The notes under the pieces are model-generated. The model was given only the letters and a program-made list of their open reading frames with translations, did not search any database and had not been told where the DNA came from. Below, one piece after another: positions 54,041 to 64,000 of a DNA stretch of 64,000 nt. The translations under genes were made by a program, and so were the position numbers. The number at the start of each line of letters is the position of its first letter. Within the stretch, counting starts at the first letter, position 1. The DNA lies in NCBI GenBank assembly GCA_037157565.1, contig JAZHRO010000073.1, positions 96,760,001 to 96,824,000 of the forward strand, in the 5' to 3' direction. This DNA is from Thalassia testudinum (lineage: Eukaryota; Streptophyta; Magnoliopsida; Alismatales; Hydrocharitaceae).

Positions 54041-57035
54041 GTATAAGGTCGAGTAATATGGTCAGGCACACCCGAAGGTGTCGTAGGTGCTTGAGCAGCC
54101 TATGCATGATGGTGTTAATAAATTGCGCAAAAGCTTCTTATGCCAACGATGTGGCACTAAACTGAGGCCGATTTTCTGCTACGCCTGTGCTAACCTAATA
54201 TGAAGTTTAGGCACTTAATTAATGGTTAATTAAGGGTCCAAATTACAAATTGAAGTTACAATAACTTAATTAATGTATAGAAGTATTTATTCCTCAATTT
54301 TAATTAATTTATTTACAAATTCTAATGCATATTTAAAATAGATGCTGAATACAAACGTAATATACTTACATTAGTCTATATAACTTGTATACATTACTTA
54401 ATTAGGTTAGAAACAGGCTAATATATATACTAAATATTGTAATTAAGAATTTAACGCTATTTAATTAGATTTACTAATGTATATACACACTATACATATA
54501 TATAGGATATGTACATAATATACATATAATTAATTACATAATACAAACATACTACTATACATGATAACTTAAGTTATAAATAGGCTTAAATTAAGGTAAA
54601 GTTTAGATTACAAGTGTACACTATAATTTATCTTCTTAAATAAGTAAATTACTAAGATAAGTTCAGTTAAATCAATTAATGTACGTAAATAACTTAAAGC
54701 CATTTAAAACTATGTACACTATATACATAGATCCTTTTAGGATTTTTGAGAGTTTTTCTAAATTTTAGGAAAAAAAAGGAAATGGAGGCTAAGAAGCAGG
54801 TTAGAAAGGCTCTTTTTTTGTATTTTTGTTTTAAGTCTTGTATTTCTAAACTAAAAGGAAACTAAAACTTCTACTAGCATTTTCTATAAGATAAACACCT
54901 ATAAACCTAAATCTAACTACACACACAAGTTTGATATACTCAACTCTCACTCACTACACCTTTGTTTTATTTATTTACACTTTTTTTCTATTTTTCACAC
55001 TAACTATAGCAACAAAGATATAAAAAGGCCAATGAAATGTCAAAAATTGAATCCAAGCCTTAAAAATTATGCAAAAGTGCTGGAATTTAAGATGTGAACA
55101 TGAGAAACTTCCAAAACATGAAATTCATTAAAATCAAACTCAAATCATGATCTTAGCAATGAATTAAAGCCTAAAATCTTGTTTGGATAGTTTACAACCA
55201 TTACAACTACTGGCAAAGGATTTCTAGAAAGTTTAACATGAATTACACTCATCTTAAAACCAATTAAAGTCTATATAAGTAGCTGAAAGCTTGTTCTAAC
55301 ATTAGATTCTCTTGAAAGCTTCTTTTAAACTTCAAATCACATGAAAATTCATTTAAATACTTGAATCAGACTCTCATCCAGTAACATCAACTTGTGCAAC
55401 TAACAAAGGAGAGATCAATAAATTTCAAGGTGTACTCAAGCCTCTGAAATATAGAACTATGTAATGTCCTCTTAAAAAAATTCATTACAAACTCAAAATC
55501 ATTCAAAAGCCATGCAAATTCCTCGATTAAAACCCATTTAAAGCTCATCTAGAACATGTTGTTGCAGCTATTATACTGACAAAACACTCATATCTCTTTT
55601 TGAAGCTTGAAACAAAAATAAAAACATCAATGGATCATTCAAATGTGTTCTATTGACATCAAAATCATTCTAAAATCTTGGTTAGGTTGTTAGAATATGA
55701 ATTGAAAGCTCAAATCTCATGTTTAATCTCCACCTAGGCAATGAAGCCAATAAATCTCAGATCAAGTTTAACTCAACTAAAAATCGATCAAAATCATTGC
55801 AAATGTTCAGTAGTGGTTTTGGAACTCTTTAAGTATCAAATTAAATCTCCCTGAATCAAGAAACCCTAGTTTGATCTATCTCCTCCGCCATGGACAGCGT
55901 AAGAAGTAATTAAATTGGGTATGAAAACCAATTGAAAATTAGTTATGAACCTTCATTTAAATCCCTCAAACATCATTCAAGCTCTGATTAATGAATTGAA
56001 ACTCATTTGAAATCTGACTCAATGCTACCCATCTAGGTGTTTGATGTGCGATCGCCATGATGAAGTCCTCATCTAAGAACCCTACACACTATTGATTAAT
56101 GTTAAGGGGGCTTAGGCGATACTCTAAATCGAATAAGGTCATTGTGAGGGCCTTGAGTCCATGCATTGAATTTTCCTTAGCTCTCACTACCCATACAAAT
56201 AGCAAAAATAGTATCGATGAGAGAATTTGAGTGCAAGCTAGTAATTCAATAAAAATCCAATTGACACAGCTCAAAATCATCGTAATCAACTCAATCGAGT
56301 TGCAATCAACTAAATTTAGTCAATTAAATCCAATTAAAACCTCATTGCATCCCAAATCATTCGATTAATCACGAAAATAAATCTCAGTTGAATTAATCAA
56401 TTCAGTGTAACTCTGATCAGAGGGAGGGCTTTTGTGATCTAATGAAGTGAGTGGGAAGCTCTCCAGGTGATTGGGCGCATTAGTAAGTCCAAAAACTAGC
56501 CAGCTTCAGGCCTCCTGATGGCAATGGCAGAGGAGGTGATATGATAATGAAAATTACAAAGGAAATGATTGAAGATGATCGTGAAGTGAGGGGGAAGATC
56601 AATGAATCATTGCGAGGATTGGAATTGGCTTCTCTGATCTGAATTGTTCAGAGGTGCCTGATCGAGGGAACACTAACAGAAAACTACAATTAAACTATGC
56701 TACACTAATCTAATGTGATTAAATAATAAACTCTAATCTAAACTATGAAAGCAATAAAGCTACACAAGTGGATGAATGGGATCTTAAGGAGCTACAATTG
56801 GTCACTACAGCAACCAACAGAGGAAGAAAGGGCTTTCAGCGATGAAAGCTAGAAGGAGATGAGCTCTAGGACATCCTTGGGAGATACGTGATCATTAGCA
56901 ACGTGGTTTGAATTGAGGAAGAGTAGCAGCTTCTGTCACAAGCTGCTAATGAAGGGAAAGAACACTGGAAGAGGATGAAGTGATCAGCTCAAGGGGGAAA
57001 GGGAGTCGATGGCTCACGCAGCTCACTAGGGAGTT

Positions 57036-57046
57036 GTATATATAGG
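57036..57046 (-). promoter_or_regulatory. TATA box of E LTR copy 2
   Basis: CCTATATATAC on the minus strand, about 760 bp inside the LTR start; repeated at 60690-60700. Confidence 0.5.
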
Positions 57047-57799
57047 CATAGGAGATCGAGGTCACTGGCAATCAAAGGTAGAGGCCATTGAGCATCTACA
57101 ATCCTTAGGCTATCTGGAGGGCACAAGAGTTACTAGGTTGAACTGTAGCGGTTGGATGAAATTGATGTGAAGCTACGAAGGTGTGAGAACCAGCGCTAAT
57201 AGGTTAGATGAGGATCAATCATTGGATCAAGCTGGAAGGAATGAACAGTCAGGAAGACTTGAGTTCTTCATGCGAAGAAGCTGAAGAGCTTCAGGTCTAT
57301 TGGTGAAATTGTAAGGGAGACCCTTGTGTAAAGTGGTAAAAAAGTTGCATAGTAGGCCCATAAGTGACATGTTTTCAATATAGAACAATCCCTACGACTT
57401 GCAACTAAGTACTTGATTACTTTTACAAGAAGAGAATTGAAGGCTCATTTGTGCTTAGAGGACCTAAATGTAAAACATTTATTTCAAGGTCCCAATCATG
57501 TCAAAACTTGATGAAACTTTATGGCATATAATTTGAACTTATTAGAAATTATTCCAACAAATAATTTGTGAATTGGATCTCATTTTAGTGCTTAGTTACC
57601 TTTTTGTTCAGCCATTTACATTCTTAATATATAATCTCTTTGATTTGACCTAATTTCATATTTTTAGCACAAATTGGACCTTTTAGGTCATTTTCCATTA
57701 ATTCCACACTTATCTCTTTTCTTGAGTTACTTATTAGTTCTTGACTTAGTTTCTAGCTTAACTGAGGCATTTTAACTACGATGAAGCACACCTCATCAG

Positions 57800-58199
57800 A
57801 ACGCCACCTATGTGAGTGTTACTATAGGCTGCAATTAAGGGAATAAGGTCTTTCCCGATTACACTCATGAAATATGATATGGTGCATGGCCCTTAAGAGC
57901 ACCAACCCTGAGGATTATCACCAAAAGCTTCGTTCTATTGCCACCAGTGTGCACCCTACATCAAAGGTATAAAGTTTAAGACTAGTTTTACTTTATTCCT
58001 AAGGTGGTAAAGGTGAATGACTTAGGTAAGGATTTAAATTGGAAGATACCTTTACTGCAACCATAGTATGGTAGCTAAGGAATTTAGCATTGGATTTCAA
58101 CGACGAATTTTTCGGGGAATGTTGAATTTGAGAGCCTATTTGCATTAATCGGGATGCAACTGATATACGATGATGTGGGAATTCATGTTGAAATCAGTG
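57800..58199. other. Unclassified segment with possible chromovirus 3' relic
   Basis: No ORF. GGATTTCAACGACGAATTTT near 58095 resembles the AATTTCGRGGACGAAATTT signature at the 3' end of Tekay elements, so the segment may be a relic; weak evidence. Confidence 0.3.
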
Positions 58200-58439
58200 A
58201 GATTTGGTAGAGATTTTTAGTCCATACTAGAAATATATAAATCTCTTGGTGAGTGTAAAAGGCTTTTGCCTTCCATGACTTATGTAGCAAAGAGTAAGAG
58301 GTGGGGCTAAGGAACACGTGTGCGTACACGCGCCCCTCCTCGCCTCGGCCCTGCTCAAGCTCAGGCTTGGGCTTAGGTGATAATCAATTTGGAACTTAGA
58401 CTCTTTAATTATGAATTTTTAATCTCATGATTTTAGCTT

Positions 58440-58600
58440 GGATTAGTCGATCAAAAGGTAAAATTGATTGATCAATTATTTTGATCGATCAATGAGTTAA
58501 ATTTGATCGATGAATTAGTTTGGTTGACCAAAAAGTTAAGTTTGACTAATCAATTGATTTGATCAATTAATGGAACTAAATTAGTTGATCAATTGTCATA
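58440..58600. repeat. TTGATCAA-rich stretch in LTR G
   Basis: About ten TTGATC/GATCAA motifs in 160 bp, several as overlapping palindromes (TTGATTGATCAA, TTTGATCGATCAA). Confidence 0.85.
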
Positions 58601-58644
58601 TTTTCATAGAACATGAATTTCTCTAAACATCAGGTCATAGACTC

Positions 58645-58652
58645 TATATAAG
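58645..58652 (+). promoter_or_regulatory. TATA box of LTR G
   Basis: TATATAAG in GACTCTATATAAGCACAAC; repeated at 62299-62306. Confidence 0.65.
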
Positions 58653-59270
58653 CACAACGGGGGGCTGTCATTTGACACACAACAAGAGAAGAAAAGTTCT
58701 CTTCACTCTCCCTTCCCCTCTCTCGTTCTTGTTTCTCTTTCTTGGTGCTTTTGTTCGACGTGAAATTGGTAGAAAAATCTTAAATTAAAATTTTCAATCT
58801 TGCATAAGGAGTTGGAGAGATCCACGAGAGGTCTTTACTTGATCAAACCAATTAAACTTGTAGATTAGTCGGGAATTTGGTCAATCAACAAAATTGCATC
58901 GGGTTCATTCTCCTAAGGTGATTTTTAAGGACTTCTAAGATCGGGCTACATCAAAACTTGGAGGTGGATCTTTATATCCAGGGAGGAGTTCGTTAGACCA
59001 TAACGTATCGGTATTATGAGAGGCGATACCTTCTTTAAAAAAAGTTTTTCACGAACACTTCAACCTGAGTAACTTCTAAGCTTTTTTCATTTTATTAATT
59101 TGTGCTATTGTATATTCTTTATTCTTTATGTTATTTTGAATCTTACCAAATCATATTTAACTTATTTGATTTAGTATTTTTTATATATGAAATCGATCAA
59201 TATATATATATTTATTTATTTATATTTATTTATTTATTTTAACATATGTTAATCTGAAAAAATGAGCATA

Positions 59271-59826
59271 AGCTACAACCAAGAAAACAAGTGGACGTTA
59301 GACAAATGGCTGCGCGCCTTAACTCACTCTTATGGAAATCAATTATATACCTTCTACAAGAATTATAATGAATTCATCAAATATGTTTTACAAAATCGAT
59401 GTAGTAACATGAGTTAATTTACCAAATGTAGACCCAATATCCGGTGATGGAGTTTTACGCAAACACCTACCAGATTTCAAGAGACACGTGGCATCTAATG
59501 TCGTTAGAGGCCTGATTGTCTTTTACCCTCCTACCCCTGGGAGCTCGAGATGGATTAATAATTATACATCATCTTGGCATCTAAAAGCTTCGTCTCACAC
59601 AATGGGTATAAACCATTGAGCGAGGCAAAAAGGCATAACACCCTCTGCCATGATGGTGTTCTGGGTGTCACTATTCCATTAGTTGTCCCATAACCTCCTC
59701 TGTGCAAACCTTTCAGAGAAAATGGAATAGCACACCTCTGTCTGAAGTTCTATTGGTCCATACAAATCGTGCTCACATACCATGAAGTCTCAGGGCTGTT
59801 GTTGACTTATGAACGAAAATATCTGA
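59271..59826. other. Unclassified segment of the duplicated unit
   Basis: No convincing ORF; contains GAGACACGTGGCA (G-box-like CACGTG) near 59480. No repeat signature recognised. Confidence 0.4.
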
Positions 59827-59980
59827 GGTGGTGTTTGGTAGGGTGATATATTTGTGACAGAAATAAAGGAATAGGAAAGGAGCAGTAAAATAAGTAAATT
59901 TTGATATTTAAACATTTTGACAAGTTAAATTTATTCCACATAAGAGATGCAATAACTTAACCTACCTACCAAACATTACC
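59827..59980. mobile_element. 154-bp MITE (Tourist/PIF-like), copy in unit 1
   Basis: Terminal inverted repeats GGTGGTGTTTGGTAGG and CCTACCAAACATTACC, one mismatch pair region, flanked by the trinucleotide TGA on both sides. Size, TIR of G/T-rich GTGTTTGGTA type and 3-bp duplication suit a PIF/Harbinger MITE, though that group prefers TAA/TTA; a hAT origin would need 8 bp. Confidence 0.7.
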
Positions 59981-59984
59981 TGAA

Positions 59985-60593
59985 AAATCAATAGGTGATT
60001 GAGATAAATCAAGCGGCTGGAACCAATCATTTCAGGGAAGGCCGTTCCCCTGACACAAGAGGTAGATCTGGTCATAGAGCTGGCCTTGTCTTTCAAGCTG
60101 ATCAATTTGAAGGGTAAGAAATTGATTCTTCTCTCGTGGAGGCCGAGGCCAATCCTTCTATATTGGCGCTCCACGCCAAATATGTGGCAAGAACGACCAT
60201 ACCACGGTAACTTGTTATTTCAGATATGAGCAGCTCAGTACCTGATATACCTTCCTTGATGTTCTAGAGCGATGGCATAGAATTTAATTTCCCACCGCAA
60301 TGCAGAGGTCCAATTATTGTGGCTAACTGCACGGCAGTAACTGTCGGAGTATATGATTGACTGCATTGATATGGCTGGAGCGCATATGGTGATTGATGTA
60401 CGTCATTGTGATGGCGTCCTGACAACGTCGACAAATTGGGAACGTCGGTGATGGGTGGCCTTCCGTTGTCAGGAGGCAAAGGCTTGATCTCGTTTAATTT
60501 ACATGCCCATATATCTGATAGAAGAGAACACATGCTTTTTGCCTTTTTCTTTCGGAGGAAGGTAAATTGAGGAAGAGTAGCAGCTTCTGTCAC
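59985..60593 (-). pseudogene. Possible captured gene fragment, unknown family
   Basis: On the minus strand a 109-codon open frame spans 60593-60264 (its first residues cross the duplication border). It contains LRKKKAKSMCSLLSDIWACK and a Pro/Tyr/Gln-rich continuation without low complexity. Further on (about 60145-59990) one frame reads REKNQFLTLQIDQLERQGQL and then YDQIYLLCQGNGLP, which looks like real coiled-coil protein sequence, before stops. The annotated 59962-60174 ORF is a different frame of the same DNA. I do not recognise the family; it may be exons of a host gene carried or stranded here. Confidence 0.35.
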
Positions 60594-63500
60594 AAGCTGC
60601 TAATGAAGGGAAAGAACACTGGAAGAGGATGAAGTGATCAGCTCAAGGGGGAAAGGGAGTCGATGGCTCACGCAGCTCACTAGGGAGTTGTATATATAGG
60701 CATAGGAGATCGAGGTCACTGGCAATCAAAGGTAGAGGCCATTGAGCATCTACAATCCTTAGGCAATCTGGAGGGCACAAGAGTTACTAGGTTGAACTGT
60801 AGCGGTTGGATGAAATTGATGTGAAGCTACGAAGGTGTGAGAACCAGCGCTAATAGGTTAGATGAGGATCAATCATTGGATCAAGCTGGAAGGAATGAAC
60901 AGTCAGGAAGACTTGAGTTCTTCATGCGAAGAAGCTGAAGAGCTTCAGGTCTATTGGTGAAATTGTAAGGGAGACCCTTGTGTAAAGTGGTAAAAAAGTT
61001 GCATAGTAGGCCCATAAGTGACATGTTTTCAATATAGAACAATCCCTACGAGTTGCAACTAAGTACTTGATGACTTTTACAAGAAGAGAATTGAAGGCTC
61101 ATTTGTGCTTAGAGGACCTAAATGTAAAACATTTATTTCAAGGTCCCAATCATGTCAAAACTTGATGAAACTTTATGGCATATAATTTGAACTTATTAGA
61201 AATTATTCCAACAATTAATTTGTGAATTGGATCTCATTTTAGTGCTTAGTTACCTTTTTGTTCAGCCATTTACATTCTTAATATATAATCTCTTTGATTT
61301 GACCTAATTTCATATTTTTAGCACAAATTGGACCTTTTAGGTCATTTTCCATTAATTCCACACTTATCTCTTTTCTTGAGTTACTTATTAGTTCTTGACT
61401 TAGTTTCTAGCTTAACTGAGGCATTTTAACTACGATGAAGCACACCTCATCAGAACGCCACCTATGTGAGTGTTACTATAGGCTGCAATTAAGGGAATAA
61501 GGTCTTTCCCGATTACACTCATGAAATATGATATGGTGCATGGCCCTTAAGAGCACCAACCCTGAGGATTATCACCAAAAGCTTCGTTCTATTGCCACCA
61601 GTGTGCACCCTACATCAAAGGTATAAAGTTTAAGACTAGTTTTACTTTATTCCTAAGGTGGTAAAGGTGAATGACTTAGGTAAGGATTTAAATTGGAAGA
61701 TACCTTTACTGCAACCATAGTATGGTAGCTAAGGAATTTAGCATTGGATTTCAACGACGAATTTTTCGGGGAATGTTGAATTTGAGAGCCTATTTGCATT
61801 AATCGGGATGCAACTGATATACGATGATGTGGGAATTCATGTTGAAATCAGTGAGATTTGGTAGAGATTTTTAGTCCATACTAGAAATATATAAATCTCT
61901 TGGTGAGTGTAAAAGGCTTTTGCCTTCCATGACTTATGTAGCAAAGAGTAAGAGGTGGGGCTAAGGAACACGTGTGCGTACACGCGCCCCTCCTCGCCTC
62001 GGCCCTGCTCAAGCTCAGGCTTGGGCTTAGGTGATAATCAATTTGGAACTTAGACTCTTTAATTATGAATTTTTAATCTCATGATTTTAGCTTGGATTAG
62101 TCGATCAAAAGGTAAAATTGATTGATCAATTATTTTGATCGATCAATGAGTTAAATTTGATCGATGAATTAGTTTGGTTGACCAAAAAGTTAAGTTTGAC
62201 TAATCAATTGATTTGATCAATTAATGGAACTAAATTAGTTGATCAATTGTCATATTTTCATAGAACATGAATTTCTCTAAACATCAGGTCATAGACTCTA
62301 TATAAGCACAACGGGGGGCTGTCATTTGACACACAACAAGAGAAGAAAAGTTCTCTTCACTCTCCCTTCCCCTCTCTCGTTCTTGTTTCTCTTTCTTGGT
62401 GCTTTTGTTCGACGTGAAATTGGTAGAAAAATCTTAAATTAAAATTTTCAATCTTGCATAAGGAGTTGGAGAGATCCACGAGAGGTCTTTACTTGATCAA
62501 ACCAATTAAACTTGTAGATTAGTCGGGAATTTGGTCAATCAACAAAATTGCATCGGGTTCATTCTCCTAAGGTGATTTTTAAGGACTTCTAAGATCGGGC
62601 TACATCAAAACTTGGAGGTGGATCTTTATATCCAGGGAGGAGTTCGTTAGACCATAACGTATCGGTATTATGAGAGGCGATACCTTCTTTAAAAAAAGTT
62701 TTTCACGAACACTTCAACCTGAGTAACTTCTAAGCTTTTTTCATTTTATTAATTTGTGCTATTGTATATTCTTTATTCTTTATGTTATTTTGAATCTTAC
62801 CAAATCATATTTAACTTATTTGATTTAGTATTTTTTATATATGAAATCGATCAATATATATATATTTATTTATTTATATTTATTTATTTATTTTAACATA
62901 TGTTAATCTGAAAAAATGAGCATAAGCTACAACCAAGAAAACAAGTGGACGTTAGACAAATGGCTGCGCGCCTTAACTCACTCTTATGGAAATCAATTAT
63001 ATACCTTCTACAAGAATTATAATGAATTCATCAAATATGTTTTACAAAATCGATGTAGTAACATGAGTTAATTTACCAAATGTAGACCCAATATCCGGTG
63101 ATGGAGTTTTACGCAAACACCTACCAGATTTCAAGAGACACGTGGCATCTAATGTCGTTAGAGGCCTGATTGTCTTTTACCCTCCTACCCCTGGGAGCTC
63201 GAGATGGATTAATAATTATACATCATCTTGGCATCTAAAAGCTTCGTCTCACACAATGGGTATAAACCATTGAGCGAGGCAAAAAGGCATAACACCCTCT
63301 GCCATGATGGTGTTCTGGGTGTCACTATTCCATTAGTTGTCCCATAACCTCCTCTGTGCAAACCTTTCAGAGAAAATGGAATAGCACACCTCTGTCTGAA
63401 GTTCTATTGGTCCATACAAATCGTGCTCACATACCATGAAGTCTCAGGGCTGTTGTTGACTTATGAACGAAAATATCTGAGGTGGTGTTTGGTAGGGTGA

Positions 63501-64000
63501 TATATTTGTGACAGAAATAAAGGAATAGGAAAGGAGCAGTAAAATAAGTAAATTTTGATATTTAAACATTTTGACAAGTTAAATTTATTCCACATAAGAG
63601 ATGCAATAACTTAACCTACCTACCAAACATTACCTGAAAAATCAATAGGTGATTGAGATAAATCAAGCGGCTGGAACCAATCATTTCAGGGAAGGCCGTT
63701 CCCCTGACACAAGAGGTAGATCTGGTCATAGAGCTGGCCTTGTCTTTCAAGCTGATCAATTTGAAGGGTAAGAAATTGATTCTTCTCTCGTGGAGGCCGA
63801 GGCCAATCCTTCTATATTGGCGCTCCACGCCAAATATGTGGCAAGAACGACCATACCACGGTAACTTGTTATTTCAGATATGAGCAGCTCAGTACCTGAT
63901 ATACCTTCCTTGATGTTCTAGAGCGATGGCATAGAATTTAATTTCCCACCGCAATGCAGAGGTCCAATTATTGTGGCTAACTGCACGGCAGTAACTGTCG
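60565..64000. repeat. 3654-bp tandem duplication, unit 2 (cut by window end)
   Basis: Repeats unit 1 up to the equivalent of 60346, where the window stops. Contains second copies of the E LTR end (60565-61453), LTR G (61854-62924) and the gene-like fragment (from 63639). Whether a third unit follows cannot be seen. Confidence 0.95.
63481..63634. mobile_element. 154-bp MITE, copy in unit 2
   Basis: Identical position and sequence relative to unit 1 (offset 3654), present by duplication rather than by separate insertion. Confidence 0.7.

Larger units (their letters stand above)
53270..57799 (-). mobile_element. Long LTR of element E, copy 2
   Basis: On the minus strand starts TGATGAGGTGTGCTTCATCG at 57799. 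Shares with 365-4562 the TATA distance (57036-57046), the AT-rich body, the CT-rich block (53630-53880) and the CTAGGTCATTC/CCAGGTCATTC block (53343). A TA microsatellite (53925-54040) is specific to this copy. The left end is not resolved; no primer site is clear, so this is a solo or truncated LTR. The only ORF (56089-56289) has no family features. The last 889 bp (56911-57799) are repeated in the tandem duplication. Confidence 0.6.
58200..59270 (+). mobile_element. Copia-type LTR and leader (G), copy in unit 1
   Basis: Carries AATATATAAATCTCTTGGTG and GTAAAAGGCTTTTGCCTTCC, then a GATCAA-rich stretch (58440-58600), TATA box TATATAAG (58645-58652) and the segment collinear with the copia LTR end at 27502-27890. 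Ends before AATGAGCATAAGCTAC. Exact termini not resolved and no gag follows, so it is a solo or broken LTR. Confidence 0.6.
56911..60564. repeat. 3654-bp tandem duplication, unit 1
   Basis: Starts AATTGAGGAAGAGTAGCAGC at 56911 and the same sequence restarts at 60565. Compared by eye with unit 2, differences are substitutions at 57111, 57398, 57418 and 57561 (partners 60765, 61052, 61072, 61215), all in the first 700 bp; I saw no indels. Unit contents: E LTR end, unclassified sequence, LTR G, MITE and a possible gene fragment. Confidence 0.95.

Overview
The window looks like intergenic heterochromatin from a large-genome flowering plant. I see no intact host gene, no rRNA or tRNA gene and no CRISPR. 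Nearly everything is LTR retrotransposon sequence: Ty3/gypsy of the Athila/Tat type with a tRNA-Asp-like primer site, Ty3/gypsy chromovirus of the Tekay/Del type, and Ty1/copia, plus a LINE fragment and one MITE family. Gypsy chromodomain integrase, plant-type Athila gag, and tRNA-Asp and tRNA-iMet primer sites all point to a plant. The species cannot be read from this sequence. Family letters A to H below are my own labels.

Left half (1-26866). The window opens in the leader of a minus-strand element E whose 4.2 kb LTR (365-4562) abuts the 3' end of an old chromovirus LTR (F, 4563-4877). Next comes a decayed minus-strand Athila/Tat element D (RT linker, protease, gag and leader at 4895-8319; rest of the leader, primer site and 5' LTR at 23824-26866). 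D was split by a 5'-truncated LINE (15-bp target duplication at 8320-8334 and 23809-23823). The LINE was split by non-autonomous element C (LTRs at 8426-9847 and 14216-23576; target duplication GAAAG). The second LTR of C was split by non-autonomous element A (14584-22447; target duplication GGGTC). The nesting is therefore four deep, and three of its insertions carry exact target duplications.

Middle (27502-51120). A Ty1/copia element with a decayed gag was invaded by element B (28266-40361). B's right end and about 3 kb of copia gag-pol were then lost together, so B leader sequence is fused to copia RT. The second LTR of B holds a 2.6 kb solo LTR (H, 36893-39519, target duplication CCAGG) made largely of microsatellites. 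The copia RNase H region was split by a young chromovirus of the Tekay type (41098-50831, target duplication AATGG). Its LTRs differ by about 20 substitutions and one 27-bp indel by eye. Its pol is complete except for one amber codon, but its gag lacks the capsid core.

Right (51127-64000). A truncated D-family LTR and a 4.5 kb E-family LTR come first. A 3654-bp direct tandem duplication (56911-60564 and 60565 to the window end) follows. Each copy carries the end of the E LTR, a copia-type LTR (G), a 154-bp MITE and an unassigned, possibly protein-derived minus-strand stretch.

The elements work as parasites rather than as a pathway. A, B and C share their ends (TGAT-start LTR, tRNA-Asp-like primer site, a GAGGACAT...GGCATGGGG internal purine tract and a GACTAGCAAAA...GGGG terminal purine tract), yet none encodes RT or integrase, so they must have been mobilised in trans. 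The most interesting signals are a collinear 3' non-coding module shared by A and B with a hairpin whose stem has changed on both sides, and a dense array of GACGTC palindromes in the young chromovirus LTR that recurs in the unrelated LTR H.
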